NCBI RefSeq assembly: GCF_002872475.1
Contig: NZ_CP025682.1
Location: forward strand, 1,550,001-1,614,000
DNA from: Pseudazoarcus pumilus
GTDB taxonomy: Bacteria; Pseudomonadota; Gammaproteobacteria; Burkholderiales; Rhodocyclaceae
Length of the DNA stretch: 64,000 nt
Reading direction: 5' to 3'
A program made the translations under genes and the position numbers. This document shows positions 1 to 11,757 of this stretch, in pieces; the first letter of the stretch is position 1, and every line of letters starts with the position of its first letter. Below the pieces are notes generated by a model that saw nothing but the letters and a program-made list of their open reading frames with translations, had not been told where the DNA came from and did not search any database.

Positions 1-182
1 GCATCGACTACATGATTCCGGGTAACGACGATTCGTCGCGCGCCATTCGCCTGTATGCCCGTGGTGCCGCCGATGCGGTGCTCGAGGGGCGCAGCGCGGC
101 GCTGCAGGACATCGTCGCCGCCGGCTCCGACGAATTCGTCGAAGTCGAGGAAGAAGAGGCCGCTTCCGACGAGGAGGCCTGA
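1..182 (+). CDS. rpsB: 30S ribosomal protein S2, C-terminal part
   Basis: Only the last 59 codons are in the window, read from base 3 to a TGA at 180-182. The peptide contains [18 protein letters not shown], typical of the S2 C-terminal helical region, and ends in a Glu-rich tail as in many proteobacterial S2 proteins. S2 joins the 30S subunit late in assembly and helps recruit S1. It is followed by a terminator-like hairpin and then tsf, the standard rpsB-tsf arrangement. The start and most of the gene lie outside the window. Confidence 0.95.
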   Translation, partial: IDYMIPGNDDSSRAIRLYARGAADAVLEGRSAALQDIVAAGSDEFVEVEEEEAASDEEA

Positions 183-188
183 GCGGAC

Positions 189-211
189 AGGGCGGCCCAG
201 GCCGCCCTTTC
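189..211 (+). terminator. Hairpin between rpsB and tsf
   Basis: The sequence AGGGCGGCC-CA-GGCCGCCCT followed by TTCTC forms a 9-bp GC-rich stem 7 bases after the rpsB stop. It is a weak intrinsic terminator or attenuator of the kind often found between rpsB and tsf, where it can adjust the amount of EF-Ts relative to S2. Confidence 0.7.
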
Positions 212-257
212 TCGGTCCCCACGGAATTCAACACAGAACCCAAATTCAGGAGTCAGC

Positions 258-1145
258 ATGGCGGAGATTACCGCAAGCATGGTGAAGGAACTGCGCGAGA
301 AGACGGACGCGCCGATGATGGAATGCAAAAAGGCGCTGACCGAAGCCGGTGGCGACATCGCCAAGGCCGAGGAGATCCTGCGCGTCAAGCTCGGCAGCAA
401 GGCGAGCAAGGCCGCTTCGCGCGTGACCGCCGAGGGCATCGTCGGCGTGCATGTGAGCGATGACGGCAAGCTTGCGGCGATGGTCGAGCTCAACTGCGAG
501 ACCGACTTCGTCGCCAAGAACGACGATTTCATCGCGCTCGCCGGCTCGCTGGCGGCGCTGGTCGCCGAAGCCAACCCGGCGGATGTGGCGGCCCTGTCCG
601 CGCTGCAGATGAACGGCGCGACGGTCGAGGCCGTGCGTACCGAGCTGGTCGGCAAGATCGGCGAGAACATCACCATTCGCCGCTTCGATCGCATCGAGGC
701 GCAGGGCAAGGTGTCGGCCTATGTGCACGGCGGTGCGAAGATCGGCGTGCTCGTCGATCTGGTCGGTGCCGACGACGAGCTGGGGCGCGATCTGGCCATG
801 CACATCGCCGCATCCAAGCCGCGTGCGCTGACCGCCGAGGACGTGCCGGCCGAACTGATCGAGACCGAGCGCCGCGTGGCCGCCGAGAAGGCCGCCGAGT
901 CCGGCAAGCCGGCCAACATCGTCGAGAAGATGGTCGAAGGCTCGGTGCAGAAATTCCTCAAGGAGGTCACGCTGCTGGGTCAGCCCTTCGTCAAGGACGA
1001 CAAGCAAAGCGTCGAGGCACTGCTCAAGGCGCGCAAGGCTTCGGTCGCGCGTTTCGTGCTCTATCAGGTCGGCGAGGGCATCGAGAAGAAGGTTTCGGAC
1101 TTCGCCGCCGAAGTGGCCGCCCAGGCCGCGGCAGCCCAGAAGTAA
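258..1145 (+). CDS. tsf: Elongation factor Ts
   Basis: EF-Ts is the guanine nucleotide exchange factor that regenerates EF-Tu-GTP. The 295-residue product has the full family length. The N-terminal UBA-like domain ([20 protein letters not shown], then [13 protein letters not shown]) is followed by the core, which includes the conserved [11 protein letters not shown] segment around residue 80. The ATG at 258 follows an AGGAG-type site (caggagtcagc). It lies between rpsB and pyrH, the usual order in proteobacteria. Confidence 0.97.
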   Translation: MAEITASMVKELREKTDAPMMECKKALTEAGGDIAKAEEILRVKLGSKASKAASRVTAEGIVGVHVSDDGKLAAMVELNCETDFVAKNDDFIALAGSLAALVAEANPADVAALSALQMNGATVEAVRTELVGKIGENITIRRFDRIEAQGKVSAYVHGGAKIGVLVDLVGADDELGRDLAMHIAASKPRALTAEDVPAELIETERRVAAEKAAESGKPANIVEKMVEGSVQKFLKEVTLLGQPFVKDDKQSVEALLKARKASVARFVLYQVGEGIEKKVSDFAAEVAAQAAAAQK

Positions 1146-1156
1146 GGGGCGCGCCG

Positions 1157-1873
1157 ATGACCGTCGCCGCCTACAAGCGCATCATGCTCAAGCTCTCGGG
1201 CGAGGCCCTGATGGGCGACGACGCCTACGGCATCAACGACGACGTGGTCTCGCGCATCGTCAGCGAGATCGGCGAGGTGATCGCGCTGGGCGTTCAGGTG
1301 GGCGTGGTCATCGGCGGCGGCAACATCTTTCGCGGCATGAAGGGCGCGGCTGCCGGCATGGATCGTGCGACGGCCGACTACATGGGCATGCTCGCCACCG
1401 TCATGAACGCGATGGCGCTGGCCGACGCGGTCAAGCGCGCCGGTCTGTCGGCGCGCGTGCAGTCGGCGCTGCGCATCGAACAGGTGGTCGAGCCCTATAT
1501 TCGCGGCCGCGCCATTCGTCACCTGGAGGAAGGGCGCATCGTGATCTTCGCCGCCGGTACCGGCAACCCGTTCTTCACCACCGATACCGCGGCAGCGCTG
1601 CGCGGCTCGGAAATGGGCGCGCAGATTGTCCTCAAGGCGACCAAGGTCGACGGCATCTACACCGCCGACCCGAAGAAGGATCCGGACGCCAAGCGCTTTC
1701 ACCGCATCAGCTTCGATGAGGCCATCGGGCGCAACCTTGAAGTACTCGACGCGACCGCCTTCGCGCTGTGTCGTGACCAGAAACTGCCGATCAACGTGTT
1801 CTCGATCTTCAAGCCCGGCGCGCTCAAGCGCGTGGTGATGGGCGAGGACGAGGGCACGCTCGTTCATTCCTGA
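1157..1873 (+). CDS. pyrH: UMP kinase
   Basis: PyrH phosphorylates UMP to UDP in pyrimidine biosynthesis and belongs to the amino-acid-kinase fold, unlike eukaryotic UMP kinases. The product is 238 residues. Visible family features are KLSGEALMG near the N-terminus, the glycine-rich [10 protein letters not shown] phosphate-binding loop, [18 protein letters not shown] in the middle, and [17 protein letters not shown] near residue 160. It begins 11 bp after the tsf stop and is followed after 10 bp by frr. Confidence 0.97.
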   Translation: MTVAAYKRIMLKLSGEALMGDDAYGINDDVVSRIVSEIGEVIALGVQVGVVIGGGNIFRGMKGAAAGMDRATADYMGMLATVMNAMALADAVKRAGLSARVQSALRIEQVVEPYIRGRAIRHLEEGRIVIFAAGTGNPFFTTDTAAALRGSEMGAQIVLKATKVDGIYTADPKKDPDAKRFHRISFDEAIGRNLEVLDATAFALCRDQKLPINVFSIFKPGALKRVVMGEDEGTLVHS

Positions 1874-1883
1874 GGATTCGACG

Positions 1884-2441
1884 ATGATCTCCGATCTGAA
1901 CAAGACCACCGAGCAGAAGATGCAGAAGTCCATCGAGGTGCTCAAGGCCGATCTGGCCAAGGTGCGCACCGGACGAGCGCACACCGGTCTGCTCGACCAT
2001 GTGACGGTCGAGTACTACGGCAGCATGGTGCCGGTCTCGCAGGTTGCCAACATCACCCTGATCGACGCCCGTACGATCGGTGTCCAGGCTTGGGAGAAAG
2101 GCCTGAGCGGAAAGGTCGAGAAGGCCATCCGCGACAGCGATCTGGGACTCAACCCGGCCGCCCAGGGCGACCTGATCCGTGTGCCGATGCCCGCGCTCAC
2201 CGAGGAGCGCCGCAAGGAACTGATCAAGGTCGTGCGCAACGAGGGCGAGTCGGCCAAGATCGCAATCCGCAACCTTCGCCGTGACGCTAACCAGAACCTC
2301 AAGGACGCCGTCAAGGACAAGGAAATCTCCGAGGACGACGAGCGCCGCGGGCAGGAAGCGGTGCAGAAGCTCACCGACAAGTATGTCGCCGAAGTCGACA
2401 AGCTGCTCGCCGAGAAAGAACACGAGCTGATGCAGATTTGA
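1884..2441 (+). CDS. frr: Ribosome recycling factor
   Basis: RRF acts with EF-G to split the post-termination ribosome. The 185-residue protein is exactly the family length and shows the expected motifs: [15 protein letters not shown] in the first helix, the INPAAQGD-like [16 protein letters not shown] segment, LTEERRKEL, and the C-terminal helix with [20 protein letters not shown]. It sits in the classical pyrH-frr-uppS order, and its start lies 10 bp after the pyrH stop. Confidence 0.97.
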   Translation: MISDLNKTTEQKMQKSIEVLKADLAKVRTGRAHTGLLDHVTVEYYGSMVPVSQVANITLIDARTIGVQAWEKGLSGKVEKAIRDSDLGLNPAAQGDLIRVPMPALTEERRKELIKVVRNEGESAKIAIRNLRRDANQNLKDAVKDKEISEDDERRGQEAVQKLTDKYVAEVDKLLAEKEHELMQI

Positions 2442-2490
2442 CCCCCCGGGGCGAGGCGTCTTCAAACGCAGCACACCTGGGGGCTCTCCG

Positions 2491-3279
2491 ATGGTGAAAG
2501 CCACGTTCACCAGTTCCACCCGTGCGGTACCCGAGGTCGGCGACGTGCCTGCCCACATCGCGGTCATCATGGACGGCAATGGCCGCTGGGCGCGCAGCCG
2601 CTTCCTGCCTCGCATCGCCGGGCACCGGCGCGGCGTCGAGTCGGTCAGGGCGGTAATCCGTGCGTGCATGGAGCGCGGCGTCACCCACCTGACGCTGTTC
2701 GCCTTCAGTTCCGAGAACTGGCGCCGCCCCAGCGACGAAGTCTCCTTCCTGATGCAGCTGTTCATGCGCGCCCTGCAGAACGAGGTGCGCCGGTTGCACG
2801 AGCACGGCATCCGCTTTCGCGTGATCGGCGATCTGTCGCGCTTCGAGCCGCGACTGATCGAGCTCATCCGCGACGCCGAGAACCTCACCCGCGACAACGA
2901 CAAGCTGACGCTGAGCATCGCCGCCAACTACGGCGGACGCTGGGACATCGTGGGCGCGGTCAATCGCCTCGTCGCGCGTCATCCGGGTCGCAGCGATTTC
3001 AGCGAGGACGAGATCGGCGCCGAACTGGCGATGAACTACGCGCCCGAGCCGGACCTGTTCATCCGCACCGGCGGCGAGCAGCGCATCAGCAACTTCCTGC
3101 TGTGGCAACTGGCCTATACCGAGCTGTACTTCACCGACACCTTGTGGCCGGATTTCGACGAAGCGGCGCTCGACGCCGCCATCGCTTCCTATCGGGGGCG
3201 CGAGCGCCGTTTCGGTCGCACCAGCGAGCAGCTCGGGCGGGCATCGGGCGTGTTTGAACGCCCGGATGGCGATGCTTAA
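2491..3279 (+). CDS. uppS: Undecaprenyl diphosphate synthase (cis-prenyltransferase)
   Basis: UppS condenses isopentenyl units in cis to make the C55 lipid carrier precursor for peptidoglycan and O-antigen. The 262-residue product has the signature [10 protein letters not shown] with the catalytic Asp, then [12 protein letters not shown], the [11 protein letters not shown] loop, and [20 protein letters not shown] near the C-terminus. The start is the ATG after GGGGGCTCTCCG. The last bases overlap the start of cdsA, suggesting translational coupling. Confidence 0.95.
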   Translation: MVKATFTSSTRAVPEVGDVPAHIAVIMDGNGRWARSRFLPRIAGHRRGVESVRAVIRACMERGVTHLTLFAFSSENWRRPSDEVSFLMQLFMRALQNEVRRLHEHGIRFRVIGDLSRFEPRLIELIRDAENLTRDNDKLTLSIAANYGGRWDIVGAVNRLVARHPGRSDFSEDEIGAELAMNYAPEPDLFIRTGGEQRISNFLLWQLAYTELYFTDTLWPDFDEAALDAAIASYRGRERRFGRTSEQLGRASGVFERPDGDA

Positions 3280-4087
3280 GGAGCGCGTCCTCACCGCCGC
3301 GGCGCTCGTCGCGGGGCTGCTCGTGGCCCTGTTTCTCGCGCCGGCCTTCGTCTGGCTGCTTCTGGTTGCGATCGCGTGCGCTCTGGCCGCGCGCGAGTGG
3401 GCGGTTCTGGCCGGTTTTCGCGCCGGCGCCGGGATTGGTTATGCCGCATTCGTCGCGTTGGCATGCGTCGCAGCCGGTGCCTGGGTCGATGCCGTGCCGT
3501 CGCATGGCCTGTTGTGGCTGTATGGGCTGGCGGCCGGGTTCTGGCTGGTGATTGCGCCGCTGTGGATGCGCCACCGATGGACCCTGTCGGGACGCGCTAC
3601 GGCGGCCGGGGTCGGCCTGCTGGTGCTGCTGCCGGCAGCGCTCGCACTGGTGCATCTGCGCGCAGTCGATGTGTGGCTGCCGCTGGGAGCGATGGGGCTG
3701 GTGTGGGTGGCCGACATCGCCGCCTATTTCTGCGGGCGCCGCTTCGGTCGCGTCAAGCTCGCACCGTCGATCAGTCCCGGCAAGACGCGCGAGGGTGCCC
3801 TCGGCGCCGTTGTCGCGGTCATCCTCGTGGGTCTGGCCTTGTACGCCTTCGACGACGGTGTCTTGCACACATTGCCGCTGTTGGGCTGGGTCGCGCTGCT
3901 GACGCTGTTGACGCTGCTGAGCATCGCCGGCGATCTGTTCGAGTCGCTGCTCAAGCGGCAGGCAGGGCTCAAGGATTCGGGTACGCTGTTGCCGGGCCAT
4001 GGTGGCGTGCTCGATCGCATCGACAGCCTGACGTCCACCCTGCCGGTGATCGGTCTGGTGGTGGTGATCTCCGATTTCCTGACATGA
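3272..4087 (+). CDS. cdsA: Phosphatidate cytidylyltransferase (CDP-diglyceride synthase)
   Basis: CdsA makes CDP-diacylglycerol from phosphatidate and CTP and is an integral membrane enzyme. The chosen start gives [17 protein letters not shown], a typical CdsA N-terminus. In-frame alternatives are ATG at 3266 and TTG at 3254. The 271-residue protein has several hydrophobic helices and the C-terminal signature region [12 protein letters not shown], then [22 protein letters not shown], ending in LDRIDSL. It overlaps uppS upstream and dxr downstream (ATGA). Confidence 0.93.
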   Translation: MLKERVLTAAALVAGLLVALFLAPAFVWLLLVAIACALAAREWAVLAGFRAGAGIGYAAFVALACVAAGAWVDAVPSHGLLWLYGLAAGFWLVIAPLWMRHRWTLSGRATAAGVGLLVLLPAALALVHLRAVDVWLPLGAMGLVWVADIAAYFCGRRFGRVKLAPSISPGKTREGALGAVVAVILVGLALYAFDDGVLHTLPLLGWVALLTLLTLLSIAGDLFESLLKRQAGLKDSGTLLPGHGGVLDRIDSLTSTLPVIGLVVVISDFLT

Positions 4088-5283
4088 GTCCGCAATCTGT
4101 GCGCAATCTCGTCATTCTCGGTGCAACCGGCTCGATCGGCGTATCCACGCTCGATGTCGTCGCGCGCCACCCCGAGCGCTTCGCGGTGTTCGCGCTGAGC
4201 GCGCACCGGCAGATCGGGCGGCTGTTCGAGCAATGCCTGCAATTCGCCCCGCAGTTCGCCGTGGTCGCGGCTCAAGACGACGCGCGCGACTTGCAGCAGC
4301 GGCTCCGAGAGGCGGGCAGCCGCACCGAAGTGCTGGCGGGCGAAGCCGCGCTGGCCGATGTCGCCTCAGATGAGCGTGCCGATGTCGTCATGGCCGCCAT
4401 CGTCGGCGCTGCCGGGTTGCTGCCCACGCTGGCGGCGGCGCGGGCGGGCAAGCGCGTACTGCTCGCCAACAAGGAGGCGCTGGTGCTCGGCGGGGCCTTG
4501 TTCATGGACGCGGTGCGCGCCGGCGGCGGCTCCCTGTTGCCCATCGACAGCGAACACAACGCGGTTTTCCAGGCGCTGCCCGCGGACTATGCGCGCTGCC
4601 CGGACAGCGCCGGGGTGCGACGCATCGTGCTGACCGCATCCGGTGGGCCGTTTCGCGAGTGGCCGCTGGAGGCGCTCGCGGGCGTCACCCCGGAGCAGGC
4701 CTGTGCCCATCCGAACTGGGTCATGGGCCGCAAGATCTCGGTCGATTCGGCGACGATGATGAACAAGGGCCTGGAGGTGATCGAGGCGCACTGGCTGTTC
4801 GGCGCCCTCGTCGACCGCATCGACGTGGTCGTGCATCCGCAGAGCGTGATCCACTCCATGGTCGAATACGTGGACGGTTCGGTGGTGGCGCAACTGGGCA
4901 ACCCCGACATGCGTACGCCGATCGCGCACGCGCTCGGATTTCCCGAGCGCATCGAGGCCGGCGTGACCTCGCTCGACCTGTGTCAGGTTGCGCGCCTGAG
5001 TTTCGAGGAGCCCGATTTTTCGCGCTTTCCGTGTCTCGCGCTGGCCTACGACGCCTTGCGCGAAGGCGGCGCGGCGCCGGCGGTGCTCAATGCCGCAAAC
5101 GAGGAAGCCGTGGCCGCCTTTCTCGCCGGGCGCCTGGGTTTCACGCAGATCGCTGCGGTCATTGCCGCGACGCTGGAACGCGCCAACGGTCTGTCGGTCG
5201 AATCCGCGCAAGCCATCCTCGACACCGATCGAAGCGCGCGCACGCTCGCGCGCGAGTCGATCCGCCAACGCGAGACGCAATGA
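4084..5283 (+). CDS. dxr: 1-deoxy-D-xylulose 5-phosphate reductoisomerase
   Basis: Dxr converts DXP to MEP with NADPH in the non-mevalonate isoprenoid pathway that feeds UppS. The product is 399 residues. The N-terminal NADPH-binding motif is [16 protein letters not shown]. The conserved [12 protein letters not shown], the metal-binding DSEHNAVFQ, and the [21 protein letters not shown] catalytic segment are all present. The ATG overlaps the cdsA stop as ATGA, and the dxr stop overlaps the rseP start in the same way. Confidence 0.96.
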   Translation: MSPQSVRNLVILGATGSIGVSTLDVVARHPERFAVFALSAHRQIGRLFEQCLQFAPQFAVVAAQDDARDLQQRLREAGSRTEVLAGEAALADVASDERADVVMAAIVGAAGLLPTLAAARAGKRVLLANKEALVLGGALFMDAVRAGGGSLLPIDSEHNAVFQALPADYARCPDSAGVRRIVLTASGGPFREWPLEALAGVTPEQACAHPNWVMGRKISVDSATMMNKGLEVIEAHWLFGALVDRIDVVVHPQSVIHSMVEYVDGSVVAQLGNPDMRTPIAHALGFPERIEAGVTSLDLCQVARLSFEEPDFSRFPCLALAYDALREGGAAPAVLNAANEEAVAAFLAGRLGFTQIAAVIAATLERANGLSVESAQAILDTDRSARTLARESIRQRETQ

Positions 5284-6647
5284 ATCTGCTCGAATACCTC
5301 ATCCCGTTCGTCCTCGCGCTCGGCGTGCTGATCTTCATCCACGAACTGGGCCACTATCTGGTCGCGCGCTGGTGCGGGGTCAAGGTCTTGCGTTTCTCGG
5401 TGGGCTTCGGACAGCCACTGCTGAAGTGGTCGGTGGGGCGCGATCGCACCGAATGGGTGCTTGCTGCCTTTCCGCTCGGCGGCTACGTGAAGATGCTCGA
5501 CGAACGCGAAGGCGATGTGGCTGCCGGCGACCTGCCGCGTTCGTTCAACCGCCAGTCGGTGTGGCGCCGCTTCGCAATCGTGTCGGCCGGACCGCTGGCG
5601 AACTTCCTGCTCGCCATCGTTCTGTACTGGGGCTTGTTTTCCACCGGGACCGAGGAATTGCGTCCGCGTCTGGCACTGACCGAAACAGAGCAGAGCGTGG
5701 CGCGCGAGGCCGGCGTGCGCGAGGGCGACACCGTGCTGTCGGTCGATGGCGAGGGCGTGCGCAGCTGGACGGATCTTCGCTGGCTGCTGCTGCGCGAGGT
5801 GCTCGACCGCGGCCAGACTCAGATACATGTGCGTACCGCGGAACAGGTTGAAACCATCCGGACCCTGGATTTCCGCCAGGTGAGTATCGACGACCCCGAC
5901 ACCGACCTGATCGAACGCATCGGCCTGCGCCCGTGGCGGCCGGTGATTCCGCCGATCGCCGGGCGCATTCTCGACGGTGGCCCGGCCGATCGCGCCGGGC
6001 TGCGCGAGGGCGATCGCATCGTGGCGGTCGAGGGGCGCGACATCGCATCCTGGAGCGCTCTCGTAGCGACCATCCGCGAACGCCCCGGGGAGCCATTGGC
6101 CACGCGCGTGGAGCGCGACGGTACGCAACTCGAGTTGACCGTCGTCCCGGAGGTGACCGAGGAGGGCGGGCAGCGCTTCGGACGCATCGGTATCGGCGCG
6201 GCGGACGTGCCGGAGCTGCGCGAGCAGATGTTCACGACCGTGCGTTACGGACCCGTAGAGGGGCTCACGCGGGCGATCGGCAAGACCTGGGATACCAGTG
6301 TGCTGACGCTGAAGATGATCGGGCGCATGTTCACCGGCGACGTGTCGTGGAAGAATCTCTCCGGGCCGGTCACGATTGCCGATTACGCAGGGCAGAGCGC
6401 ACGCCTGGGATTGGCTCACTACCTGGGTTTCGTGGCCTTGATCAGCATCAGCCTGGGGGTGCTCAACCTGCTCCCGATCCCGGTGCTGGATGGCGGGCAT
6501 TTGCTGTATTATGTTGTGGAGATTTTGAAGGGCAGTCCCGTTTCCGAGCGCACCATGCAGATCGGACAACAGGCCGGCCTGGTGGTACTCGCGATGCTGA
6601 TGACGTTTGCGTTCTACAACGACATCATGCGGCTGATTTCCGGTTGA
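5280..6647 (+). CDS. rseP: RIP metalloprotease RseP (site-2 protease)
   Basis: RseP is an inner-membrane zinc protease that cleaves anti-sigma factor RseA in the envelope-stress response and removes remnant signal peptides. The 455-residue protein starts with a membrane helix carrying the zinc motif HELGH. Two PDZ-like regions follow (around residues 115-200 and 205-290). The C-terminal membrane part has the second metal ligand in [14 protein letters not shown]. The ATG overlaps the dxr stop. The bamA gene starts 7 bp downstream, linking it to outer-membrane assembly. Confidence 0.95.
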   Translation: MNLLEYLIPFVLALGVLIFIHELGHYLVARWCGVKVLRFSVGFGQPLLKWSVGRDRTEWVLAAFPLGGYVKMLDEREGDVAAGDLPRSFNRQSVWRRFAIVSAGPLANFLLAIVLYWGLFSTGTEELRPRLALTETEQSVAREAGVREGDTVLSVDGEGVRSWTDLRWLLLREVLDRGQTQIHVRTAEQVETIRTLDFRQVSIDDPDTDLIERIGLRPWRPVIPPIAGRILDGGPADRAGLREGDRIVAVEGRDIASWSALVATIRERPGEPLATRVERDGTQLELTVVPEVTEEGGQRFGRIGIGAADVPELREQMFTTVRYGPVEGLTRAIGKTWDTSVLTLKMIGRMFTGDVSWKNLSGPVTIADYAGQSARLGLAHYLGFVALISISLGVLNLLPIPVLDGGHLLYYVVEILKGSPVSERTMQIGQQAGLVVLAMLMTFAFYNDIMRLISG

Positions 6648-6654
6648 GAGCCGA

Positions 6655-8964
6655 ATGAGATTGAAACTCCTGAGCGGGCTGGTGGCAGCCCTTTTTGTTG
6701 CCGGCCCGGCTCTCGGCTTCGAAGCCTTCGAAGTCCGTGACATACGGGTCGAGGGCATTCAGCGCACCGAGGCCGGTACCGTCTTCAACTACCTGCCGGT
6801 GCGCGTCGGCGACACCTTCACCGAGGAACAGGCGGCCACCGCGATCCGCGAGCTCTTCGCGACCGGTTTCTTCAGCGATGTGCGCATCGAGGTCGAGAAC
6901 GACGTCATCGTCGTCATCGTCGACGAGCGCCCGGCCATTGCCGACATCACCTTCGTCGGCCTGCGCGAATTCGACGAGAAGGTACTCAAGGACAGCCTGC
7001 GTGTGATCGGCCTGGCCGAGGCACGGACCTTCGATCGCGCGCTGCTCGAGCGGGCCGAACAGGAACTCAAGCGCCAGTACCTGGGGCGTGGCAAGTACGC
7101 CGCCGAGGTCGTCACCACGCTCACGCCGCTCGAGCGCAACCGCGTCGGCATCAATTTCACCGTCGACGAAGGGCAGGTGGCGAAGATCCGCCAGATCCGC
7201 ATCGTCGGCACCAATGACTTCGACGAGGATGATCTCCTCGACCTGTTCGCCCTTCGCACGCCGGGCTGGCTGACCTGGTATACCAAGAATGATCAGTACT
7301 CGCGCCAGAAGCTGTCGGCCGATCTCGAGGCGCTGCGCTCGCACTATCTCGACCGCGGCTACCTCGATTTCAACATCGATTCGACCCAGGTCTCGATCAC
7401 GCCCGACAAGAAGGACATCTACATCACGGTGAACATCACCGAGGGCGAGAAATACACGGTTTCGGACGTGAGCTTCACGGGTGACCTGATCCTGCCCGAG
7501 GAGGAATACCTGTCGCTCGCGCGCATCCGTCCGGGCGAGGTGTTTTCGCGCGCCAACCTGACCGAGACCACGGACGCGATCATCGATCGGCTGGGCAACG
7601 AGGGCTATGCCTTCGCCAACGTCAATGCCGCCCCGGAGGTGGACGAGGAAAAGCGCGAGGTGTCCTTCACGATCTTCGTCGATCCGGGTCGCCGTGTGTA
7701 TGTGCGTCGCATCAATATCGGTGGCAACACGCGTACGCGCGATGCGGTCGCGCGTCGCGAGATGATTCAGATGGAGGGTGCGTGGTATGACGCGTCGTTG
7801 ATCAGCCGTTCGCGCAATCGCATCGACCGGCTCGGCTACTTCGACGAAGTGTCGCTGCAGACGCCTGCCGTGCCGGGAGCGACCGATCAGGTAGACGTCA
7901 ATGTTACGGTCAAGGAGCGTCCGACCGGGAACTTGGCGCTGGGCGCCGGTTTCTCCAGTTCGGAGAAGCTTGTGCTGTCCGGTTCGATTTCGCAGGACAA
8001 CCTGTTTGGCAGTGGAAAGTCATTGTCTTTGGGTATCAATACGGCCAAATCAGGGCGGACGGTGTCGCTGTCGTTTACCGATCCTTATTATACGGTCGAC
8101 GGCATCAGCGTTGGTTACGACGTCTATCATCGCACTTACGATCCTTCGCGCACGCTGTCGGTGGCGCGCTACCGCTCGGTGTCGACAGGTGGTGGTTTGC
8201 GTGTTGGCTTCCCGGTCGGTCTCGACGATAAAATCAACTTTGGCTTGGCAGTCGACCGTACAGAGATTACGACCTATGAAGACAGCCCTGATCTGTACAA
8301 GGACTTTTGCACGGATTTCGGTTGCTCGTCGGATTCAGGCGTTGGCAAGGTTACGGTTGATAGTCTGATTGCCTCGCTCGGCTGGTCCAGCGATTCGCGC
8401 GACAGCGTCCTGTACCCGCGTTCGGGTACCTATCAGCGAGTGTCTCTCGAGGGCTCAATCCCGCCGGGCGAGCTAAAGTATTACAAACTCAATTACCAGT
8501 ACCAGTACTGGCTGCCCTTGGGCCGTGACAATGCCTTGATGCTCAACACCAATGTCGGCTGGGCAAAAGGCTATGGCGGCAAGCCCGTTCCGTTCTACAA
8601 GAATTTCTATGCCGGGGGTATCGGGTCTGTGCGCGGCTATGAGCAGAGTTCTCTGGGGCGGAGAACGGCCGACGACGATCCGATCGGCGGTACGCGCCTG
8701 GTGGTGGGCAACGTCGAGTACTACTTCCCGCTGCCGGGATCGGGCCAGGACCGCACCTTCCGCACCTCGTTGTTCTTTGATGCCGGCTACGTCTGGGACG
8801 AGGACGAAGACCTCGATTTTGGGCAGATGCGCTACAGTACCGGTCTGGCGTTTTCGTGGTCGTCACCGCTCGGACCGCTCAAGTTCAGTTTCGGCTTCCC
8901 GCTCAATGCCGAGTCGGGCGACGACGTGCAGCGCTTCCAGTTCCAGTTCGGTTCGGTATTCTGA
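6655..8964 (+). CDS. bamA: Outer membrane protein assembly factor BamA
   Basis: BamA is the central beta-barrel of the BAM machine that inserts outer-membrane proteins. The 769-residue precursor has a signal peptide ([21 protein letters not shown]), five POTRA domains over roughly residues 22-420 (the first begins [20 protein letters not shown]), and a C-terminal 16-strand barrel. The barrel includes the VRGY motif ([15 protein letters not shown]) of loop 6 and ends in FQFQFGSVF, with the aromatic C-terminus expected of a barrel. Part of the barrel, about 7,960-8,620, uses visibly more A/T-ending codons than the rest. Confidence 0.97.
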   Translation: MRLKLLSGLVAALFVAGPALGFEAFEVRDIRVEGIQRTEAGTVFNYLPVRVGDTFTEEQAATAIRELFATGFFSDVRIEVENDVIVVIVDERPAIADITFVGLREFDEKVLKDSLRVIGLAEARTFDRALLERAEQELKRQYLGRGKYAAEVVTTLTPLERNRVGINFTVDEGQVAKIRQIRIVGTNDFDEDDLLDLFALRTPGWLTWYTKNDQYSRQKLSADLEALRSHYLDRGYLDFNIDSTQVSITPDKKDIYITVNITEGEKYTVSDVSFTGDLILPEEEYLSLARIRPGEVFSRANLTETTDAIIDRLGNEGYAFANVNAAPEVDEEKREVSFTIFVDPGRRVYVRRINIGGNTRTRDAVARREMIQMEGAWYDASLISRSRNRIDRLGYFDEVSLQTPAVPGATDQVDVNVTVKERPTGNLALGAGFSSSEKLVLSGSISQDNLFGSGKSLSLGINTAKSGRTVSLSFTDPYYTVDGISVGYDVYHRTYDPSRTLSVARYRSVSTGGGLRVGFPVGLDDKINFGLAVDRTEITTYEDSPDLYKDFCTDFGCSSDSGVGKVTVDSLIASLGWSSDSRDSVLYPRSGTYQRVSLEGSIPPGELKYYKLNYQYQYWLPLGRDNALMLNTNVGWAKGYGGKPVPFYKNFYAGGIGSVRGYEQSSLGRRTADDDPIGGTRLVVGNVEYYFPLPGSGQDRTFRTSLFFDAGYVWDEDEDLDFGQMRYSTGLAFSWSSPLGPLKFSFGFPLNAESGDDVQRFQFQFGSVF

Positions 8965-8998
8965 GTCCGCGCTGCCATCGGACATTCCGGAGGTCCAA

Positions 8999-9502
8999 GT
9001 GAAATTCAAGGCAATTCCCGTTCTTTTCCTCGTACTGCTCGGCGCGATGCCGCTCGCCGCCGCTGCGCAGTCGAAGATCGGGTTCGTCGATTCCGATCGC
9101 CTGATGCGCGAGGCCGCGCCGGCGGTGCGCGCGCAGCAACGCCTCGAGAAAGAGTTCGAGCAGCGCGACCAGGATCTGCAGCGCATCGCGCGCGAGTTGC
9201 AGACCATGCAGGAAGAGCTCGAGCGCAACAGCCTGACCATGGGCGAGACCGAGCGGCGCGAGAAGGAACGCGCCTTCAACGACATGAGTCGCGATTTCCA
9301 GCGCAAGCAGCGCGAGTTCCGTGAGGATCTGAACCAGCGTCGCAATGAGGAGCTGGCGATGGTGCTCGACCGGGCCAACAGCGCGATCAAGGATGTCGCC
9401 GAGGCCAATGACTACGACATCATCCTGCAGGAAGCGGTGTTCGCCAGCCCGGATATCGACATCACCGACATGGTGATCGAAGCGCTCGCCAACGGGCGCT
9501 GA
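8999..9502 (+). CDS. skp: OmpH/Skp-family periplasmic chaperone
   Basis: Skp-type chaperones hold unfolded outer-membrane proteins in the periplasm and deliver them to BamA. The chosen start is GTG at 8999, 7 bases after a GGAGG site. The 167-residue product has a signal peptide ending in PLAAAAQ, then KIGFVDSDRLM. A long charged coiled-coil segment (residues about 45-130) matches the tentacle helices. The position between bamA and lpxD is the standard one. Confidence 0.92.
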   Translation: MKFKAIPVLFLVLLGAMPLAAAAQSKIGFVDSDRLMREAAPAVRAQQRLEKEFEQRDQDLQRIARELQTMQEELERNSLTMGETERREKERAFNDMSRDFQRKQREFREDLNQRRNEELAMVLDRANSAIKDVAEANDYDIILQEAVFASPDIDITDMVIEALANGR

Positions 9503-9513
9503 GCGCGCCCGCG

Positions 9514-10536
9514 ATGTTCCGTCTCGATGAACTGGTGGAGCGTCTTGGCGGCGAACTCGTCGGCGATGCCACCGTGACCGTCTCCCGTGTCGACACGCTC
9601 GAGCGTGCCGGCGCGGATGCGATCAGTTTTCTCGCCAATCCCAGATATGCCGGCCAGCTGGCGAGCACGCGCGCGGCCGCGGTGATCGTGGGCGCCCGCG
9701 CCCGCGATGCGACCACGCTGACGCGCATTGTCGCCGACGATCCCTACGTGTACTTCGCGCGCGTGTCGCAGCTGCTCAATCCGGCGCCGCGCCCCCCGGC
9801 GGGGGTCGCCCCGTCCGCCGATCTGGCATCGGTGGTGCCGGAGACGTCGAGCGTCGCGGCGGGCGTGTCGATCGGCGGTGGTGTCGTGCTGGGCGAGAAC
9901 GTGGTGATCGGGCCGGGCTGCCACATCGACGACCGCGTGCGTCTGGGCGACGATACTGTGCTGCATGCCAACGTCACCATCTACGCCGACTGCGAGCTGG
10001 GCGAGCGTTGCATCGTGCACTCCGGTGCGGTGATCGGTGCGGATGGCTTCGGTTTCGCGCGCGAGCGCGACGGGTCCTGGGTGAAGATTCCCCAGGTGGG
10101 TCGCGTGATCGTCGGCAACGACGTCGAGATCGGGGCGAACACGACCATCGATCGAGGCACGCTGGCCGACACCGTGATCGGCGACGACGTCAAGCTGGAC
10201 AACCAGATCCAGATCGCCCACAACGTGACCATCGGGGCGCACACCGCGATCGCCGGCTGCGTAGGCATCGCCGGTAGCACGACGATTGGGCGGCGCTGCA
10301 TGATCGGCGGTCAGGCGGGCATCATCGGCCACCTCGAGATCGTCGACGACGTCGTCGTCTCGGCCGGTACCCTGGTCACCAAGTCGATTCGCGAGGCAGG
10401 CGTGTATACCGCCAGCCTGCCGCTGCAGTCGCATGGCGACTGGGTGCGCAATTTCGCGCATCTGCGCCATCTGGACAGCCTCGCGGATAGAATACGCCGC
10501 CTCGAACAACTCCTGACCGAGCGTCCCGACGCCTGA
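9514..10536 (+). CDS. lpxD: UDP-3-O-(3-hydroxyacyl)glucosamine N-acyltransferase
   Basis: LpxD adds the second hydroxyacyl chain in lipid A synthesis. The 340-residue protein begins with a uridine-binding domain ([18 protein letters not shown]). A long left-handed beta-helix of hexapeptide repeats follows from about residue 100. The catalytic-His region is in the segment [13 protein letters not shown], and a C-terminal helix closes the protein. It lies 11 bp after skp and 6 bp before fabZ, within the conserved lpxD-fabZ-lpxA-lpxB block. Confidence 0.95.
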   Translation: MFRLDELVERLGGELVGDATVTVSRVDTLERAGADAISFLANPRYAGQLASTRAAAVIVGARARDATTLTRIVADDPYVYFARVSQLLNPAPRPPAGVAPSADLASVVPETSSVAAGVSIGGGVVLGENVVIGPGCHIDDRVRLGDDTVLHANVTIYADCELGERCIVHSGAVIGADGFGFARERDGSWVKIPQVGRVIVGNDVEIGANTTIDRGTLADTVIGDDVKLDNQIQIAHNVTIGAHTAIAGCVGIAGSTTIGRRCMIGGQAGIIGHLEIVDDVVVSAGTLVTKSIREAGVYTASLPLQSHGDWVRNFAHLRHLDSLADRIRRLEQLLTERPDA

Positions 10537-10542
10537 GATCCC

Positions 10543-10976
<434 letters not shown>

Positions 10977-10977
<1 letters not shown>

Positions 10978-11747
10978 TGATTCATCCCACCGCAATCGTT
11001 CATCCGGGCGCGAAACTGGGCGAGAACGTCGAGATCGGCGCCTACTCGCTCGTCGGCGAACACGTCGAGATCGGAGACGGGACGCGTGTCGGCCCTCATG
11101 TCGTGATCGAAGGGCGCACACGCATCGGACGCGACAACGAGATCTTCCAGTTCTGTTCCATCGGCGCCGCACCACAGGACAAGAAGTACGATGACGAACC
11201 GACGCGGCTCGAGATCGGCGATCGCAATACCATTCGTGAATTCTGTTCGTTCAACGTCGGCACGGCACAGGATGCCGGTGCCACGCGCATGGGCGACGAC
11301 AACTGGATCATGGCCTACGTGCATGTCGCCCACGACTGTCAGGTGGGTGACCACACCATCTTCGCCAACAACGCGACGCTGGCCGGCCACGTGCACGTCG
11401 GTGACTGGGCGATTCTCGGCGGCTTCACTGGAGTGCATCAGTTCGTGAGGGTCGGCGCGCACAGCTTCTGCGGCGTCGGTACCGTGCTGCTGCAGGATCT
11501 GCCGCCCTATGTCACGGTTGCCGGCAATCCCGCCAAACCGCACGGCATCAACAGCGAGGGGCTGCGCCGGCGCGGTTATTCGCCCGATGCGATCGCGGCG
11601 GTCAAGCGCGCGTACCGTGCGCTCTACCGTTCCGGGCTGAGCCTGGAGGACGCGCGCGCGCGCGTGGCCGAGATCGCCGCCGAGGTGCCCGAAGTGAGTC
11701 CGTTCGAACGTTTCCTTGCCGCGAGCACGCGCGGCATCGTTCGCTGA
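10977..11747 (+). CDS. lpxA: UDP-N-acetylglucosamine O-acyltransferase
   Basis: LpxA transfers a 3-hydroxyacyl chain to UDP-GlcNAc, the first step of lipid A synthesis. The 256-residue protein starts [21 protein letters not shown], the expected LpxA N-terminus. It continues through hexapeptide repeats with the catalytic His region [13 protein letters not shown] and the segment [13 protein letters not shown], then a C-terminal helical domain. An in-frame codon 21 bases upstream would lie inside fabZ and is less likely. Confidence 0.96.
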
Positions 11748-11757
11748 AGCGGGCGCC

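Noticed and set aside
3376-5283. A 635-codon frame covering cdsA and dxr
   Set aside because: The first 236 codons are the wrong frame of cdsA. Only the part from ATG 4084 is Dxr.
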